A stretch of DNA of 64,000 nucleotides from assembly GCF_964340395.1 (NCBI RefSeq), contig NC_135553.1, positions 26,539,449-26,603,448 on the forward strand, read 5' to 3'. Positions 38,378 to 47,529 of the stretch are shown here, in pieces (the stretch's first letter is position 1; each line of letters opens with the position of its first letter). Source of the stretch: Glandiceps talaboti (lineage: Eukaryota > Hemichordata > Enteropneusta > Spengelidae). The notes under the pieces are model-generated. The model was not told the origin of the DNA, ran no database searches, and was given only the letters and a program-made list of their open reading frames with translations. Both the position numbers and the translations under genes were made by a program.

Positions 38378-38708
38378 TGAAGTTCAAAGCTATTTAACTT
38401 TGCGTCAGAACGTCCCAGCTGCATCAAATTTGGAGACAATACTCGGAGACAGTGTGTCGAAAAAACGTTCCTCCGGATTGTTTAGTTTTTTAGGGAATCA
38501 AGAGATATTGCGTTGAGAAGTGTGAAAAGCGGTAATTTATGCAAAAAACACAAAAATACAACTTTGGATGATTATAACAAGACAATGAGAGACAAAATAA
38601 AAAATCCGGAGGAACGTTTTTTTGTTTATGTACATAGCTTTCATTTGAAGTCGAAAAGAGGACTATATTCAACTGTTTGTAAAAGTTAAATAGCTTTAAG
38701 TGAAAATC
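38378..38708. repeat. Nested imperfect hairpin inside the TTAA transposon
   Basis: The outer arms AAGCTATTTAACTTT (about 38386-38402) and AAAAGTTAAATAGCTTTAA (about 38682-38700) are complementary. Further in, AAAAAACGTTCCTCCGGATT (38459-38478) pairs with AATCCGGAGGAACGTTTTTT (about 38602-38621). So the right part of the element folds on itself. No coding role evident. Confidence 0.75.
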
Positions 38709-39226
38709 GTCAAAAAACACAGTTTTTGGGTACAGATCAATAATATGGTTAAAAATGTAAAAAATCACCACAGAAACCACAACTTCATACAAAGACTCGA
38801 CATAATTAATGAAAAAAATGGTATATTTATCTTATCTTTACTGTGAAATGTGATGGAGGAAAAATGAGCTAACGAACCTGCATCTCAACCTTAAATCAGT
38901 CCCTGTGCAAAAAAGTGAAATTGTAACTCAGCAAATATGTGGTGAAAAAATCAAGCAAAATTATGCAAAATTCAGCACGCAGGGAATTTAGTGAAAGCAA
39001 TCAGATCAGCTGTTGAAAATAATGAACTGATCCCAAACTAATTCTAGTTATTGTCTTTGTAGTGAGGTGAAGTCACAAAAATTGGATTCAAAGACAATAG
39101 GATTAAGACTATTCTGTCAGTTGCTGCTATTGTAGCAAACAACACAATATCAAAGACTGTCATTATCGTAAAAAAATACACTTTCTTGAAAGACAATTTC
39201 TGATTAATTTTTATGATCATATCATA

Positions 39227-40135
39227 TAAGTTGTAACTGAGTATTTCAGGTATACATTTCATATATCATATAAGTTGTAACTGAGTATTTCAGGTATACA
39301 TTTCATGTATCATATCAGTTGTAACTGAGTATTTCAGGTATACATTTCATGTATCATATAAGTTGTAACTGAGTATTTCAGGTATATATTTCATATATCA
39401 TATAAGTTGTAACTGAGTATTTCAGGTATACATTTCATGTATCATATAAGTTGTAACTGAGTATTTCAGGTATACATTTCATGTATCATATAAGTTGTAA
39501 TTGAGTATTTCAGGTATACATTTCATGTATCATATCAGTTGTAACTGAGTATTTCAGGTATACATTTCATGTATCATATAAGTTGTAACTGAGTATTTCA
39601 GGTATACATTTCATATATCATATAAGTTGTAACTGAGTATTTCAGGTATACATTTCATGTATCATATAAGTTGTAACTGAGTATTTCAGGTATACATTTC
39701 ATGTATCATATAAGTTGTAACTGAGTATTTCAGGTATACATTTCATGTATCATATCAGTTGTAACTGAGTATTTCAGGTATACATTTCATGTATCATATC
39801 AGTTGTAACTGAGTATTTCAGGTATACATTTCATGTATCATATAAGTTGTAACTGAGTATTTCAGGTATACATTTCATATATCACATCAGTTGTAATTGA
39901 GTATTTCAGGTATACATTTCATGTATCATATAAGTTGTAATTGAGTATTTCAGGTATACATTTCATATATCACATCAGTTGTAACTGAGTATTTCAGGTA
40001 TACATTTCATATATCATATAAGTTGTAATTGAGTATTTCAGGTATACATTTCATATATCACATCAGTTGTAACTGAGTATTTCAGGTATACATTTCATAT
40101 ATCATATCAGTTCAGTTGTAACTATGTATTTCAGG
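39227..40135. repeat. 44-bp minisatellite, about 20 units
   Basis: Units contain AGTTGTAACTGAGTATTTCA and GGTATACATTTCAT(G/A)TATCA. The landmark TTCAGGTATA is at 39245 and again at 40081, 836 bp or exactly 19 periods later, so there is no net length change. Variation is nearly all A/G or C/T at three positions. The final unit has a 5-bp TTCAG duplication. Confidence 0.97.
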
Positions 40136-40605
40136 TATTCATTTCGAGTATCCTATTTTCATTACACTATAATACTTCAGATAAACTAGTTACCGGTATA
40201 TGTATCAACGCCTTTTCATAAAAATATATACCTATAGAAAATCTGGATTATAGTATGAAATTCAAAAAAATCATTTTTTGTCATGAAAATATACAACATT
40301 GGGCCAGAATTACTAAATTTATCATATTTTTTAGCGATAAAGGTAAAAGTAGTAAGAAGATTAGCATGTAGAGTAAGGTCACTAATTTATTTCTAATGTT
40401 GGGAAACAGACATCTGGTTATGTCTGCCGATTTTGATCTACAGCTGATAATACACTATTTAAAAACCTTGATATCAAACTCACATGATACTAAGACAAAC
40501 AGGAAGTGTTAATACACATCTGCAACACAACAAATGTACACCCACGCTCTTTGTACCTGTATGTAATATATATATATATTAATAGTGGTCAGTAATAGTC
40601 TTTAC

Positions 40606-40698
40606 CTGATTGGCTGATGTTGCTTCCTCTGGTTTCTTATCATCTCGTATCCGTAGAAACCGTGGAAATCGCAATGAGATTCCTTTCTCTGGATCAAC
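40606..40698 (-). CDS. LIG1: DNA ligase 1, penultimate coding exon (motif VI)
   Basis: 31 codons on the minus strand, [20 protein letters not shown] then [11 protein letters not shown], between acceptor GATTAG and donor GTAAAG. The segment [15 protein letters not shown] is nucleotidyltransferase motif VI of eukaryotic ATP-dependent DNA ligases; it lies in the OB-fold domain and contributes to enzyme adenylation. DNA ligase 1 seals Okazaki fragments and repair nicks in the nucleus. The GISLRFPRF(I/L)R(V/I)R(E/D)DK pattern with a following EEAT is characteristic of LIG1 rather than LIG3 or LIG4. Both junctions are phase 0. Confidence 0.97.
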
Positions 40699-40757
40699 CT
40701 AATCAATACAAAATTACACTATCTTTAACAAACATAGTTTTTTTTATCATTATGTTT

Positions 40758-40975
40758 CACATACATACATACATACATACATACATACATACATACATAC
40801 ATACGTACGTACATACATATACATACATACATACATACATACATACATACATACATACTACATGCAGACAGACAGGCAGGCAGGCAGGCATACATAGATA
40901 CATACATACACACACACACACACATACATATACATATACATGCATACATATGATACATACATCCATACATATATC
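40758..40975. repeat. (CATA)n microsatellite with a CAGG interruption
   Basis: (ACATAC)n and (CATA)n runs, interrupted by CAGACAGACAGGCAGGCAGG at about 40866-40885. It starts about 60 bp inside the intron from the LIG1 acceptor. Overlapping His-Thr-Tyr-Ile or Cys-Met-Tyr-Val ORFs are artefacts. Confidence 0.97.
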
Positions 40976-41194
40976 AGTGTTCTCCATAGATTGTTTTGAT
41001 GGCAGGATGGCTAATTTGCAGAATTTATTCATATGATTTGCATAATGATAACGATTAGTTTTGTCAGGAAAGCTAAAATTATTTCAAATCATCTTAAGCA
41101 ATAACAAGTATGTTTCTCAGAGAAGCTACAATTATTTCAAACTAAATGTCTAGAGATGAGTAGACTTTAAAAAAAAAACATTTAAAAGTTTGAT

Positions 41195-41486
41195 ATATGT
41201 GAGACTTACAATACTTTACTATTGAGGACTTCAAAAATTAGCGAGAGTTTGTGACGTTATTGTCCACCATGTTGGAATTTTGTACACAGTCTCCTTGGTC
41301 GAACTTCACAATATACATATACGATGGCCAACTATTAACTAAAGTGTTTTCAGAGTAAATTTTAACATAAAACTAATGACTGGACACAACATCACCACTT
41401 TATCAAATGGTATATGAGTCTGTTATACTTTTTTGACGATGTTGATGAATGCAAGTCAAAAGTCTACAACATCATGTTTGCATGTA
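41195..41486 (+). mobile_element. Host repeat, proximal part (interrupted)
   Basis: Starts with ATGTGAGACTTAC, shared with a copy at 59.68 kb; both continue with TTTGTGAC(G/A)T, AACTAA..GTGTTTTCA, ATAAAACTAATGA and ATATCACCACTTTATC or close variants. From 41393 it also matches the inverted copy at 34.56-34.65 kb. At 41487 it is cut by a 2.7-kb insertion and resumes at 44216. No protein gene. Confidence 0.82.
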
Positions 41487-41592
41487 ATAAACCATATTCT
41501 TAAATGGCAGCCGAGATCTCGCACAATGCGAGAGTTGCGCGTGATCTACTGCTTGGGGGGGGGGGGATACACTTTGCATTAGTTTATCAACA

Positions 41593-41763
41593 ATGGGCGA
41601 TAGTATAGTGTCTGACGAACGATCAAAACCCAGCGTAACATTTAAAACTCTCAAAAGATGGAAGGCATCAGAACTAAAGAGCTATTTAAAAGACCATGAC
41701 CTGCCAACATCTGGAAAACAAGTCATTGAGAATGACATAGTCCCCGCTATAATTGGGTTTTAA
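41593..41763 (+). pseudogene. SAP-domain-like ORF fragment
   Basis: A 56-residue ORF from ATG 41593 to TAA 41761-41763, too short for usual gene calling. Its second half, KTLKRWKASELKSYLKDHD then LPTSGKQVIENDIV, fits the SAP helix-extended loop-helix pattern: an L..W....LK.YLK helix, a (G/D)LP.SGKK turn, then a second amphipathic helix. SAP domains bind DNA and often form the N-terminus of the second, YqaJ-nuclease-containing protein in some DNA transposons. Here the frame stops just after the SAP motif, so it is a remnant or minimal product. It lies about 100 bp inside the left inverted repeat. Confidence 0.55.
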
Positions 41764-41914
41764 GGAATTATCACTACTCTGATCACGCAACAACATTTGT
41801 GAACCTAAAACAAACAGACTTAGATATGTTGTGTGTGCTTGTTGGACATGGAATATGCGTCCAACGATAAAGGATTGGTTGGGTATGGGGGATCATATCA
41901 CGATGAAAATGGAG

Positions 41915-42850
41915 TCTGAGTTATGGCTTTGGACATGGAAAATTCACAAACAAAATGGCTGCCAGGCAGCCATATTGGATCGTATCATGACGAAAATGGA
42001 TATGCACATGTATGTCATAGAACACTGTCCTAATACCAACTTTAAATGAGATCTGTTCAAGCATGTCTGAGTTATGGCTTTGGACATGAAAATTCGCAAA
42101 CAAAATGGCTGCCAGGCAGCCATATTGGATCGTATCACAACGAAAATGGATATGCACATGTATGTCATAGAACACTGTCCTAATACCAACTTTGAATGAG
42201 ATCTGTTTAAGCATGTCTGAGTTATGGCTTTGGACATGGAAAATTCACAAACAAAATGGCTGGCAGGCAGCCATATTGGATCGTATCACAACGAAAATGG
42301 ATATGCACATGTATGTCATAGAACACTGTCCTAATACCAACTTTGAATGAGATCTGTTCAAGCATGTCTGAGTTATGGCTTTGGACATGGAAAATTCACA
42401 AACAAAATGGCTGGCAGGCAGCTATATTGGATCGTATCACGCGAAAATGGATATACACATGTATGTCATAGAACACTGTCCTAATACCAACTTTGAATGA
42501 GATCTGTTCAAGCATGTCTGAGTTATGGCTTTGGACATGAAAATTCACAAACAAAATGGCTACCAGGCAGCCATATTGGATCGTATCACAATGAAAATGA
42601 ATATGCACATGTATGTCATAGAACACTGTCCTAATACCAACTTTGAATGAGATCTGTTCAAGCATGTCTGAGTTATGGCTTTGGATATGAAAATTCACAA
42701 ATAAAATGGCTGCTAGGCGGCCATATTGGATCGTATCATGACAACAATGAATATGCACATGTATGTCATAGAACACTGTCCTAATACCAACTTTAAATGA
42801 GATCTGTTAAAGCATGTCTGAGTTATGGCTCTAGACAGGGAAAATTCGCA
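41915..42850 (+). repeat. ~150-bp tandem repeat, six to seven copies
   Basis: GAGTTATGGCTTTGGACATG recurs near 41918, 42068, 42218, 42368, 42518, 42668 and (as GGCTCTAGACAG) 42818. Each unit continues with AAAATGGCTGCCAGGCAGCC, ATATTGGATCGTATCA, CACATGTATGTCATAGAACA and AATGAGATCTGTTCAAGCAT. The CTGCCAGGCAGC part is itself palindromic. This is the core of a repeat that ends in the (GGAC)n and hairpin at 42982-43070, nested inside the 2.7-kb transposon. Long antisense ORFs across it are artefacts. Confidence 0.95.
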
Positions 42851-43076
42851 AACAAAATGGTTGCTAGGCAGCCATATTGGATCGTATCATAAAACAAATT
42901 GACGTGCATATGTATGCCATAGCATGTTGCCCCTGTACCAAGTTTCAAAAAAATCGGTCCAGGCATCTCCAAGAAACAGCTGCGGACGGATGGACGGACG
43001 GACGGACGGATGCACGGACAGACGGAACCCAATCCATAAGTCCCCGTTCCGGACTTCGTCCGCGGGGACTAAAAAG
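42851..43076 (+). mobile_element. Hairpin end with (GGAC)n of a nested repeat element
   Basis: After the last core unit come CCAAGTTTCAAAAAAATCGG and CAGGCATCTCC, then (GGAC)n at about 42983-43024. A strong stem-loop follows: AGTCCCCG (43039-43046) pairs with CGGGGACT (43063-43070), with CGGAC/GTCCG stacked inside. After it comes AAAAAG. The same end design (GGACGGACGG, then a hairpin ending GGGGGACTAAAAAA) occurs at 60.15-60.2 kb. No ORF. A Helentron-type non-autonomous origin is plausible but unproven. Confidence 0.7.
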
Positions 43077-43089
43077 ATTATTTGAATTT

Positions 43090-44010
43090 GCCTGCATTAA
43101 GGCATAAGGGGCCGTACCGAACATAATTCCTTCGTTTAGGGAGAGGGGTAAGAGTTCATTTCACTTTGCGTGCGTCAAAATCGCTATAAGGATTTTTAAT
43201 TCTTACTAAAATGGAATCAAAAGAGGCAACGCTATTTTCTGGCCCAGAAAAAATGACAGTCAGGAACTTTGCTGACATACATACACGGAGAGAGATGCAT
43301 GTTGTTTTAAAATAACCAAGTAACCCACCTGGCCAGGCAGTGATGTACAATAAATCAGTGATTTTTTTAAGGCAGGTAAGCCGGTAAATGTACCATTTTG
43401 TTCATTTTAGTGACATTTTATCTAGTGTCATGTAAGTAGTGTCAGTGAACAACACAAGCCGAGATGTCACATGTTTGACGTGGCCTCTAAACTTGAACTA
43501 AAGTGTCGTAGATGGTGGTATTGCTAACGTTTATTTCAGCACTCACAGCAAGTTGATCGATTGACTGATGTTGATTCAATCCTTCTATTAATGTGAAAAT
43601 CAAAAGTTCGATCACCTAAAATAATTATTAAGCAATACTTTAGTACAAGTAATTCCAAACAGATTTGTAGATGTTTTCACGTGATAGTTGTTGAAACATG
43701 TGAAAGCCACGGCCGTTCATCACTGTCTTGGTGCGACAGTCAAAATCGACATGTATAAATTACGGAAACGTGCGAATAAAAACTACTTGACAGATACAAC
43801 TTGAAGGCTAAAAAGCATGAGAACTGGTAAATACAATTTCTAGTTGAAACTATGTTTTGCAGAGACAGTAAAACGTTTTACAATTTGAATTGCAATTCGA
43901 GTTTGTTGTGTTTAGCGATGTCATGGTATATGATACCTTGGAGTAGTTATACAGACAGTATAATTACTCCAAGATGATACATATATGTAGGACAAGTCCT
44001 TGGAAAGTTA
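43090..44010. other. Interior of the 2.7-kb transposon, no gene recognised
   Basis: No supportable ORF. Short frames exist on both strands (for example minus 43156-43350) but none matches a transposase that I know. Confidence 0.45.
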
Positions 44011-44026
44011 CTGAAGTCAATCCAAG

Positions 44027-44074
44027 TCAATTTGAACAGCCGTAAACAAAGTTGCAGTGGTCATTTCCACCCAT
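44027..44074 (-). pseudogene. Very short Cys-containing ORF start (THAP-like?)
   Basis: On the minus strand, ATG 44074-44072 opens MGGNDHCNFVYGCSN, then TGA at 44029-44027. A Met followed shortly by Cys-x5-Cys-Ser-Asn recalls the N-terminus of THAP zinc fingers, which open the transposases of several Harbinger- and Kolobok-related families; canonical spacing is C-x2-4-C, so the fit is imperfect. It starts about 140 bp inside the right inverted repeat and points inward. Far too short for a firm call. Confidence 0.2.
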
Positions 44075-44215
44075 ACTAAACGTAGACGCTCTGAGCGACA
44101 ACCCACGCTATACTGTGACACAAGTTACACAATGGTTTCCTTTCAGCGTTTGCCCCCCAAGCGGAAACTCTCGCGTTTTGCGAGATCTCGGCCGCCATTT
44201 AAGAATATGGTTTAT

Positions 44216-44505
44216 TCATGTAATAATAGACAGTGGAGGGGAAACATGTCATTGCATGGCACAATGGTGTCACTTTACTTCTGTAAAGGTGTGAACAATC
44301 GTTTTTTTTATCGCATTTGTTTTCTTAGAGTGTTTAATGTGTGATAACAAATAATGATGGCAATGAAGGGTTCAAAGGATGCAAATGTTCATGGAACAAT
44401 ATGAAAGGTGGGAGACTTAGACTATGACAACAGGGCACATGACTGATATACTAGGGTGCAAACATTTAAAGCAGGGCACTGGCCGTATGTGCCCTGCTAA
44501 AACCT
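44216..44505 (+). mobile_element. Host repeat, distal part with terminal hairpin
   Basis: Continuation of the repeat cut at 41487: TCATGTAAT, GACAGTGGAGGGGAAAC, GGTGTGAACAATC, then ACTATGACAACAGGGCAC. It ends in a perfect 10-bp stem, AGCAGGGCAC (44470-44479) with GTGCCCTGCT (44489-44498), followed by AAAAC. Relative to the 34.3-kb copy it has about 35 extra bases after GGGGAAAC. Confidence 0.82.
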
Positions 44506-44680
44506 CTTGTGGAAACTGTACGTACATACACGCATAGGTACATACACACAAACATATACATACATACTTGTACTCTGGCGTTGGCATTAAATTTCGACTG
44601 ACAGTTACAAATGAGGGTATTGACCAATCAGGGAAAAGCGTGAAGACCGGTGTGTCAGTAGAGTAGCATCTGATATCGGT

Positions 44681-45170
44681 GGCTGGAGTGTATTTTCAGT
44701 GTAATGAGAGCCAATTAATGCCATCCTGGGAAGAGTGATTAGACACAGACAAGCATAACAAAAACATGACCCCTGACTGTGACTGAACAGATAAGACTTC
44801 CATTCACAAGTTGAACACTATTTTGGTAATAATAAACATTACCTTGGAGTGTATTTAGAAGGTGAATAAAATACATGTACTACAACTTGCAAGTGATAGA
44901 TAGTATAATGACAGGGAGAAAGTGACATTTTCTTGTTATGGCAGCTTTGGAGGACATAGTTTAAAAACTGAAGGTGAGTGTACCAATAAATACACATGCA
45001 TTATGTAAAGTTTGGAATAGTTGGGTTAAGGAATATTCAAGAAGGACTGGATACCATTTGCCGCCGATTGGATGCCTTGTACAGTTTATGGTCGAGGCGA
45101 GAATAGCAGACAGTTTACCTTACCCAGGGGAAACATTAACTCAACCACAGTCCCTACATGACTCAACTAT
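44681..45170 (+). pseudogene. Duplicated 5' portion of the Crypton remnant, copy 1
   Basis: This block and 45172-45790 are diverged tandem duplicates. They share AATTAATGCCATCCTGGGAAG, GTGATTAGA, CATAACA..AACATG.CCCCTGACTGT, the GGGAGAAAGTGAC region and GTTTG(G/A)AATAGTTGGG. In this copy an open frame (44974-45204) includes ALCKVWNSWVKEYSRRTGYH and LVQFMVEARIADSLPYPGE, matching the N-terminal part of the second copy (VxNSWAKERNED ... LVQFVVEATDSLPFY). Coding capacity is lost beyond this segment. Confidence 0.6.
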
Positions 45171-45575
45171 GGGAGTGTATATTCTGTGTATGAGATCCAA
45201 TTAATGCCATCCTGGGAAGAGTGATTAGATGCTGACAATCATAACAACAACATGGCCCCTGACTGTGTGTGCCCAGGAAGAACGATTAGACACAGACGAT
45301 CATAACAACAACATGGCCCTTGACTGTTACTGAACTGATAAGACTTGGTTCACTTGCTGAACGTTATTTTTAGTAATAAAAAATGTAAACATGACCGCAG
45401 AGGGTATTTAGACAAGGTGAACAAAATCACAGTTTCTTACTTGTCTGTGATAAAATACACATAAGTCGCAACTTGCACTTGGGATACACAGTATCAGGGC
45501 TGGGAGAAAGTGACGGTTTGCTGTTATGACATCTGAGAGGACACAGATCAGAAATTGAAGACGTGTGTACCGAAA

Positions 45576-46350
45576 AATACACAAAAAAATACTACTTGGG
45601 CATGCAAAGTTTAGAATAGTTGGGCCAAGGAAAGGAATGAAGACAGACTCGACTGCCCTATACCGTTTGTCACTGATTTACCGACAATTACAGACAAAGA
45701 GCTGACCAAATGGCTCGTACAGTTTGTGGTCGAGGCAACGGACAGTTTACCTTTTTACCTTACCCAGGGGAAACATTAACTCAATAATATCCAACGACAT
45801 ATCAGGGACAATGGGCATCCCCGATTTCAACTTCATGGATACATCAAATAAGACATTTTATGAATTCCATGCAGCGCTGAATGCAGAAAGGAAGTCACTG
45901 ATGTCTCGCAGAATAGGAGCGGTAAGAAAGCAAGCATAGTTAATAAGTGAAGAAGAGGAGAAACGACTATGGGACATTGGTGAACTGAGTTTGACAACCG
46001 CGATTGGAATGTCGCATGCGATGCTATTCTACACCTGCAAAGCATTTGGACTGAGAGGGTGTGAAGAACACGCAAAATTGGAGGTTGAACAATTTCAGTT
46101 CGGCGAAGACAGCATAGGAAAGTTTGTAACATTTGTTGGATGGACTAATATGACTTATAAGGCAAGTTCAGATCAACGTAATATGTGAAACAAAGTCATT
46201 AAACACTACAACGACCCGACAAATGACCAATCTGTCTACAACATCATATATACGTATTTGTGCTTGATACCACCCGAAGGTAGAATATACCACCAGCTGT
46301 TACCACAGCTTAATTTCTCAGAATTTGTAGGTAAACATAAATTGGAGAAA
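45576..46350 (+). pseudogene. Crypton-type tyrosine recombinase (DUF3504-like), broken
   Basis: Cryptons are DNA transposons using a tyrosine recombinase; vertebrate ZMYM2/3/4, QRICH1 and KCTD1 carry domesticated relatives. Frame 0 from 45576 reads TWACKV, stop, NSWAKERNED and DKELTKWLVQFVVEATDSLP. A frameshift near 45770 moves to the next frame: IPDFNFMDTSNKTFYEFHAA, LNAERKSLMSRRIGAVRKQA, stop (TAG 45937-45939), EEEKRLWDIGE, AMLFYTCKAFGLRGCEEHAK, FGEDSIGKFVTFVGWTN, stop (TGA 46186-46188), then VIKHYNDPTNDQSVYNIIYT and LCLIPPEGRIYHQLLPQ. LRGCEEH holds the presumed first catalytic Arg (46054-46056). The downstream HxxR and Tyr motifs are not found, so the 3' part is missing or unrecognisable. 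With at least three in-frame stops and a frameshift it is certainly non-functional as it stands. Confidence 0.72.
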
Positions 46351-47110
46351 TGGTGTACTTTATTTAAATGTAATCATAGACCCTACATGAAATTAATATG
46401 GTATTGCTGTTTCTTTACACTGGTCTTGTGTAATAGACACAGATGAAAGTTGTACTTTTGATAGAATTTCTGTGTGCTACTGCAGGCACATTATCGCAGA
46501 CACATGTCTATCTAAACTTTGAACCTTTCTTTCCTCATGATCCAGAGATAAATCGTAGTAGCATCTCCTTACAAAGTAGAACACGTGAAACCCATGGGGA
46601 GCAGACAACCAAGGTGTGTCTGAACATTATGTACAAAACAAAAATTGAAGACTGTATTGTGTGTTGATGAAGGACTTATGACATATCAAGTGTTATTGGA
46701 TGTTAGCTTTATGTACACTATATTGCTTCGTAATACACAACATTTCAAAAGTTTGAGAGGTGTATTTTATTTGCACGTAATTATGTTTCTTTACGCTAGT
46801 CTTGTTGAATAGAGGCAGATTTCAGAGAAATTGTTTATCTGCAATTACATCACAATTGACAGTGGTACGAAATACACTCAATTGTGATGTAATTGCTATT
46901 TTCATCACAACGTTTATGTACATTGAATGTTGACACCGGCGTGTATCAATTTTGTCAGCTTTAGGCGTCAGTCTTCTTATCGGAAATCAAAACACAGACA
47001 ATGAGTGTATGAAGTTCTTCATGGGAAGAATATATCACCATGAAAGAATGTTCCCGGGGTACAAGGTAAATGTCATCCGGGCAATACATGCCTCCTACGT
47101 AGGCGTGTAT
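46351..47110. other. Sequence downstream of the Crypton remnant
   Basis: Open frames at 46443-46667 and 46952-47072 may be further decayed parts of the same element, but I cannot assign them. A perfect hairpin at 46841-46896 is listed separately. Confidence 0.35.
46841..46896. repeat. Perfect 19-bp stem-loop
   Basis: GCAATTACATCACAATTGA (46841-46859) is followed, after an 18-base loop, by its exact reverse complement TCAATTGTGATGTAATTGC (46878-46896). It lies about 0.5 kb downstream of the Crypton remnant. Function unknown. Confidence 0.9.
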
Positions 47111-47131
47111 TTACCCGGACGGCATTTATTG

Positions 47132-47138
47132 CATACAT

Positions 47139-47207
<69 letters not shown>

Positions 47208-47272
47208 TACATACATACACACACATACATACATACATACATACATACACACACACACATACATACATACAA
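47132..47272. repeat. (CATA)n / (CA)n microsatellite
   Basis: Alternating (CATA)n and (CA)n blocks over 140 bp. The His-Thr ORF running through it is an artefact. Confidence 0.97.
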
Positions 47273-47289
47273 GCCTATATGATGGCAAA

Positions 47290-47485
47290 CAATTGTTTAT
47301 CGTAGATGTACATTTCATGATTAGCAATGGAGCAATGATGGGGAAGGGAGTTGAAACATTGTATATCGTAGATGTACATTTCATGATTAGCAATGGAGCA
47401 ATGATGGGGGAAGGAGTTGAAACATTGTATATTGTAGATGTACATTTCATGATTAACAATGGAGCAATGATGGCGATTATCAATG
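47290..47485. repeat. 66-bp tandem repeat, about three copies
   Basis: GTAGATGTACATTTCATGAT recurs about every 66 bp, each followed by AGCAATGGAGCAATGATGG and GGAGTTGAAACATTGTATAT. The unit is a multiple of three, which keeps both strands open; not a gene. Confidence 0.92.
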
Positions 47486-47529
47486 CAATGATTACACAAG
47501 GAAATTTGGCTTTATGGGTGAAATGAAAT

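Larger units (their letters stand above)
36390..38890. mobile_element. 2.5-kb TTAA-flanked transposon, no recognisable transposase
   Basis: The left end GGATGAGATGCAGGTTCGTT (36390) and right end AACGAACCTGCATCTCAACC (ending 38890) form terminal inverted repeats of about 20 bp with one mismatch. Each abuts TTAA (36386-36389 and 38891-38894). The interior at 36.8-38.5 kb is conspicuously richer in CpG than the surroundings and holds several short overlapping ORFs (for example 37481-37693 and 38310-38516), none of which I can assign. The ORF ATGACGCTGTCTGAACG... at 37609-37692 encodes a basic 27-residue peptide rich in KR. The superfamily (piggyBac or Kolobok) is inferred only from TTAA and the GG...CC termini. 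Confidence 0.82.
26346..40605 (-). other. Last LIG1 intron, 14.3 kb, filled with repeats
   Basis: Bounded by donor GTAAAG (40605 leftward) and acceptor TTAG (26347-26346) on the minus strand. Contents are listed separately: microsatellite at 27.6 kb, hairpin family copy B, minisatellites at 29.9, 30.7, 34.0, 35.6 and 39.2 kb, the unoccupied repeat at 34.3 kb and the TTAA element at 36.4 kb. The stretches 26.4-27.6, 28.0-29.1, 31.05-33.96 and 34.75-35.6 kb hold nothing I can name. Confidence 0.8.
41489..44213 (+). mobile_element. 2.7-kb inverted-repeat transposon with AT target duplication (ISL2EU-like?)
   Basis: The terminal inverted repeats are about 55-70 bp: AAACCATATTCTTAAATGGC at 41489 and its complement ending at 44213, continuing inward with GCCGAGATCTCGCA and a GCGAGAGTT segment. 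The flanks are CATGTA-AT on the left and AT-TCATGTAAT on the right. Deleting the element and one AT gives exactly the unoccupied site at 34552-34568, so the target duplication is the dinucleotide AT. An AT duplication, a SAP-like ORF fragment near one end and a short Cys-containing ORF start pointing inward from the other are what I would expect of an ISL2EU-type element (Harbinger-related, with transposase and YqaJ-type second protein), but no transposase core survives. Family assignment is inference; boundaries are observed. Confidence 0.85.

Noticed and set aside
41921-42776. Antisense ORFs of 97-126 codons with repeated KVGIRTVFYDIHVHIHF text
   Set aside because: Translations of the 150-bp tandem repeat, whose unit is a multiple of three; no independent coding evidence.
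44216-44224. CATGTAAT on both sides of the 2.7-kb insertion as an 8-bp target duplication
   Set aside because: The unoccupied copy at 34.56 kb already contains CATGTAAT twice, so this repeat predates the insertion; the true duplication is AT.
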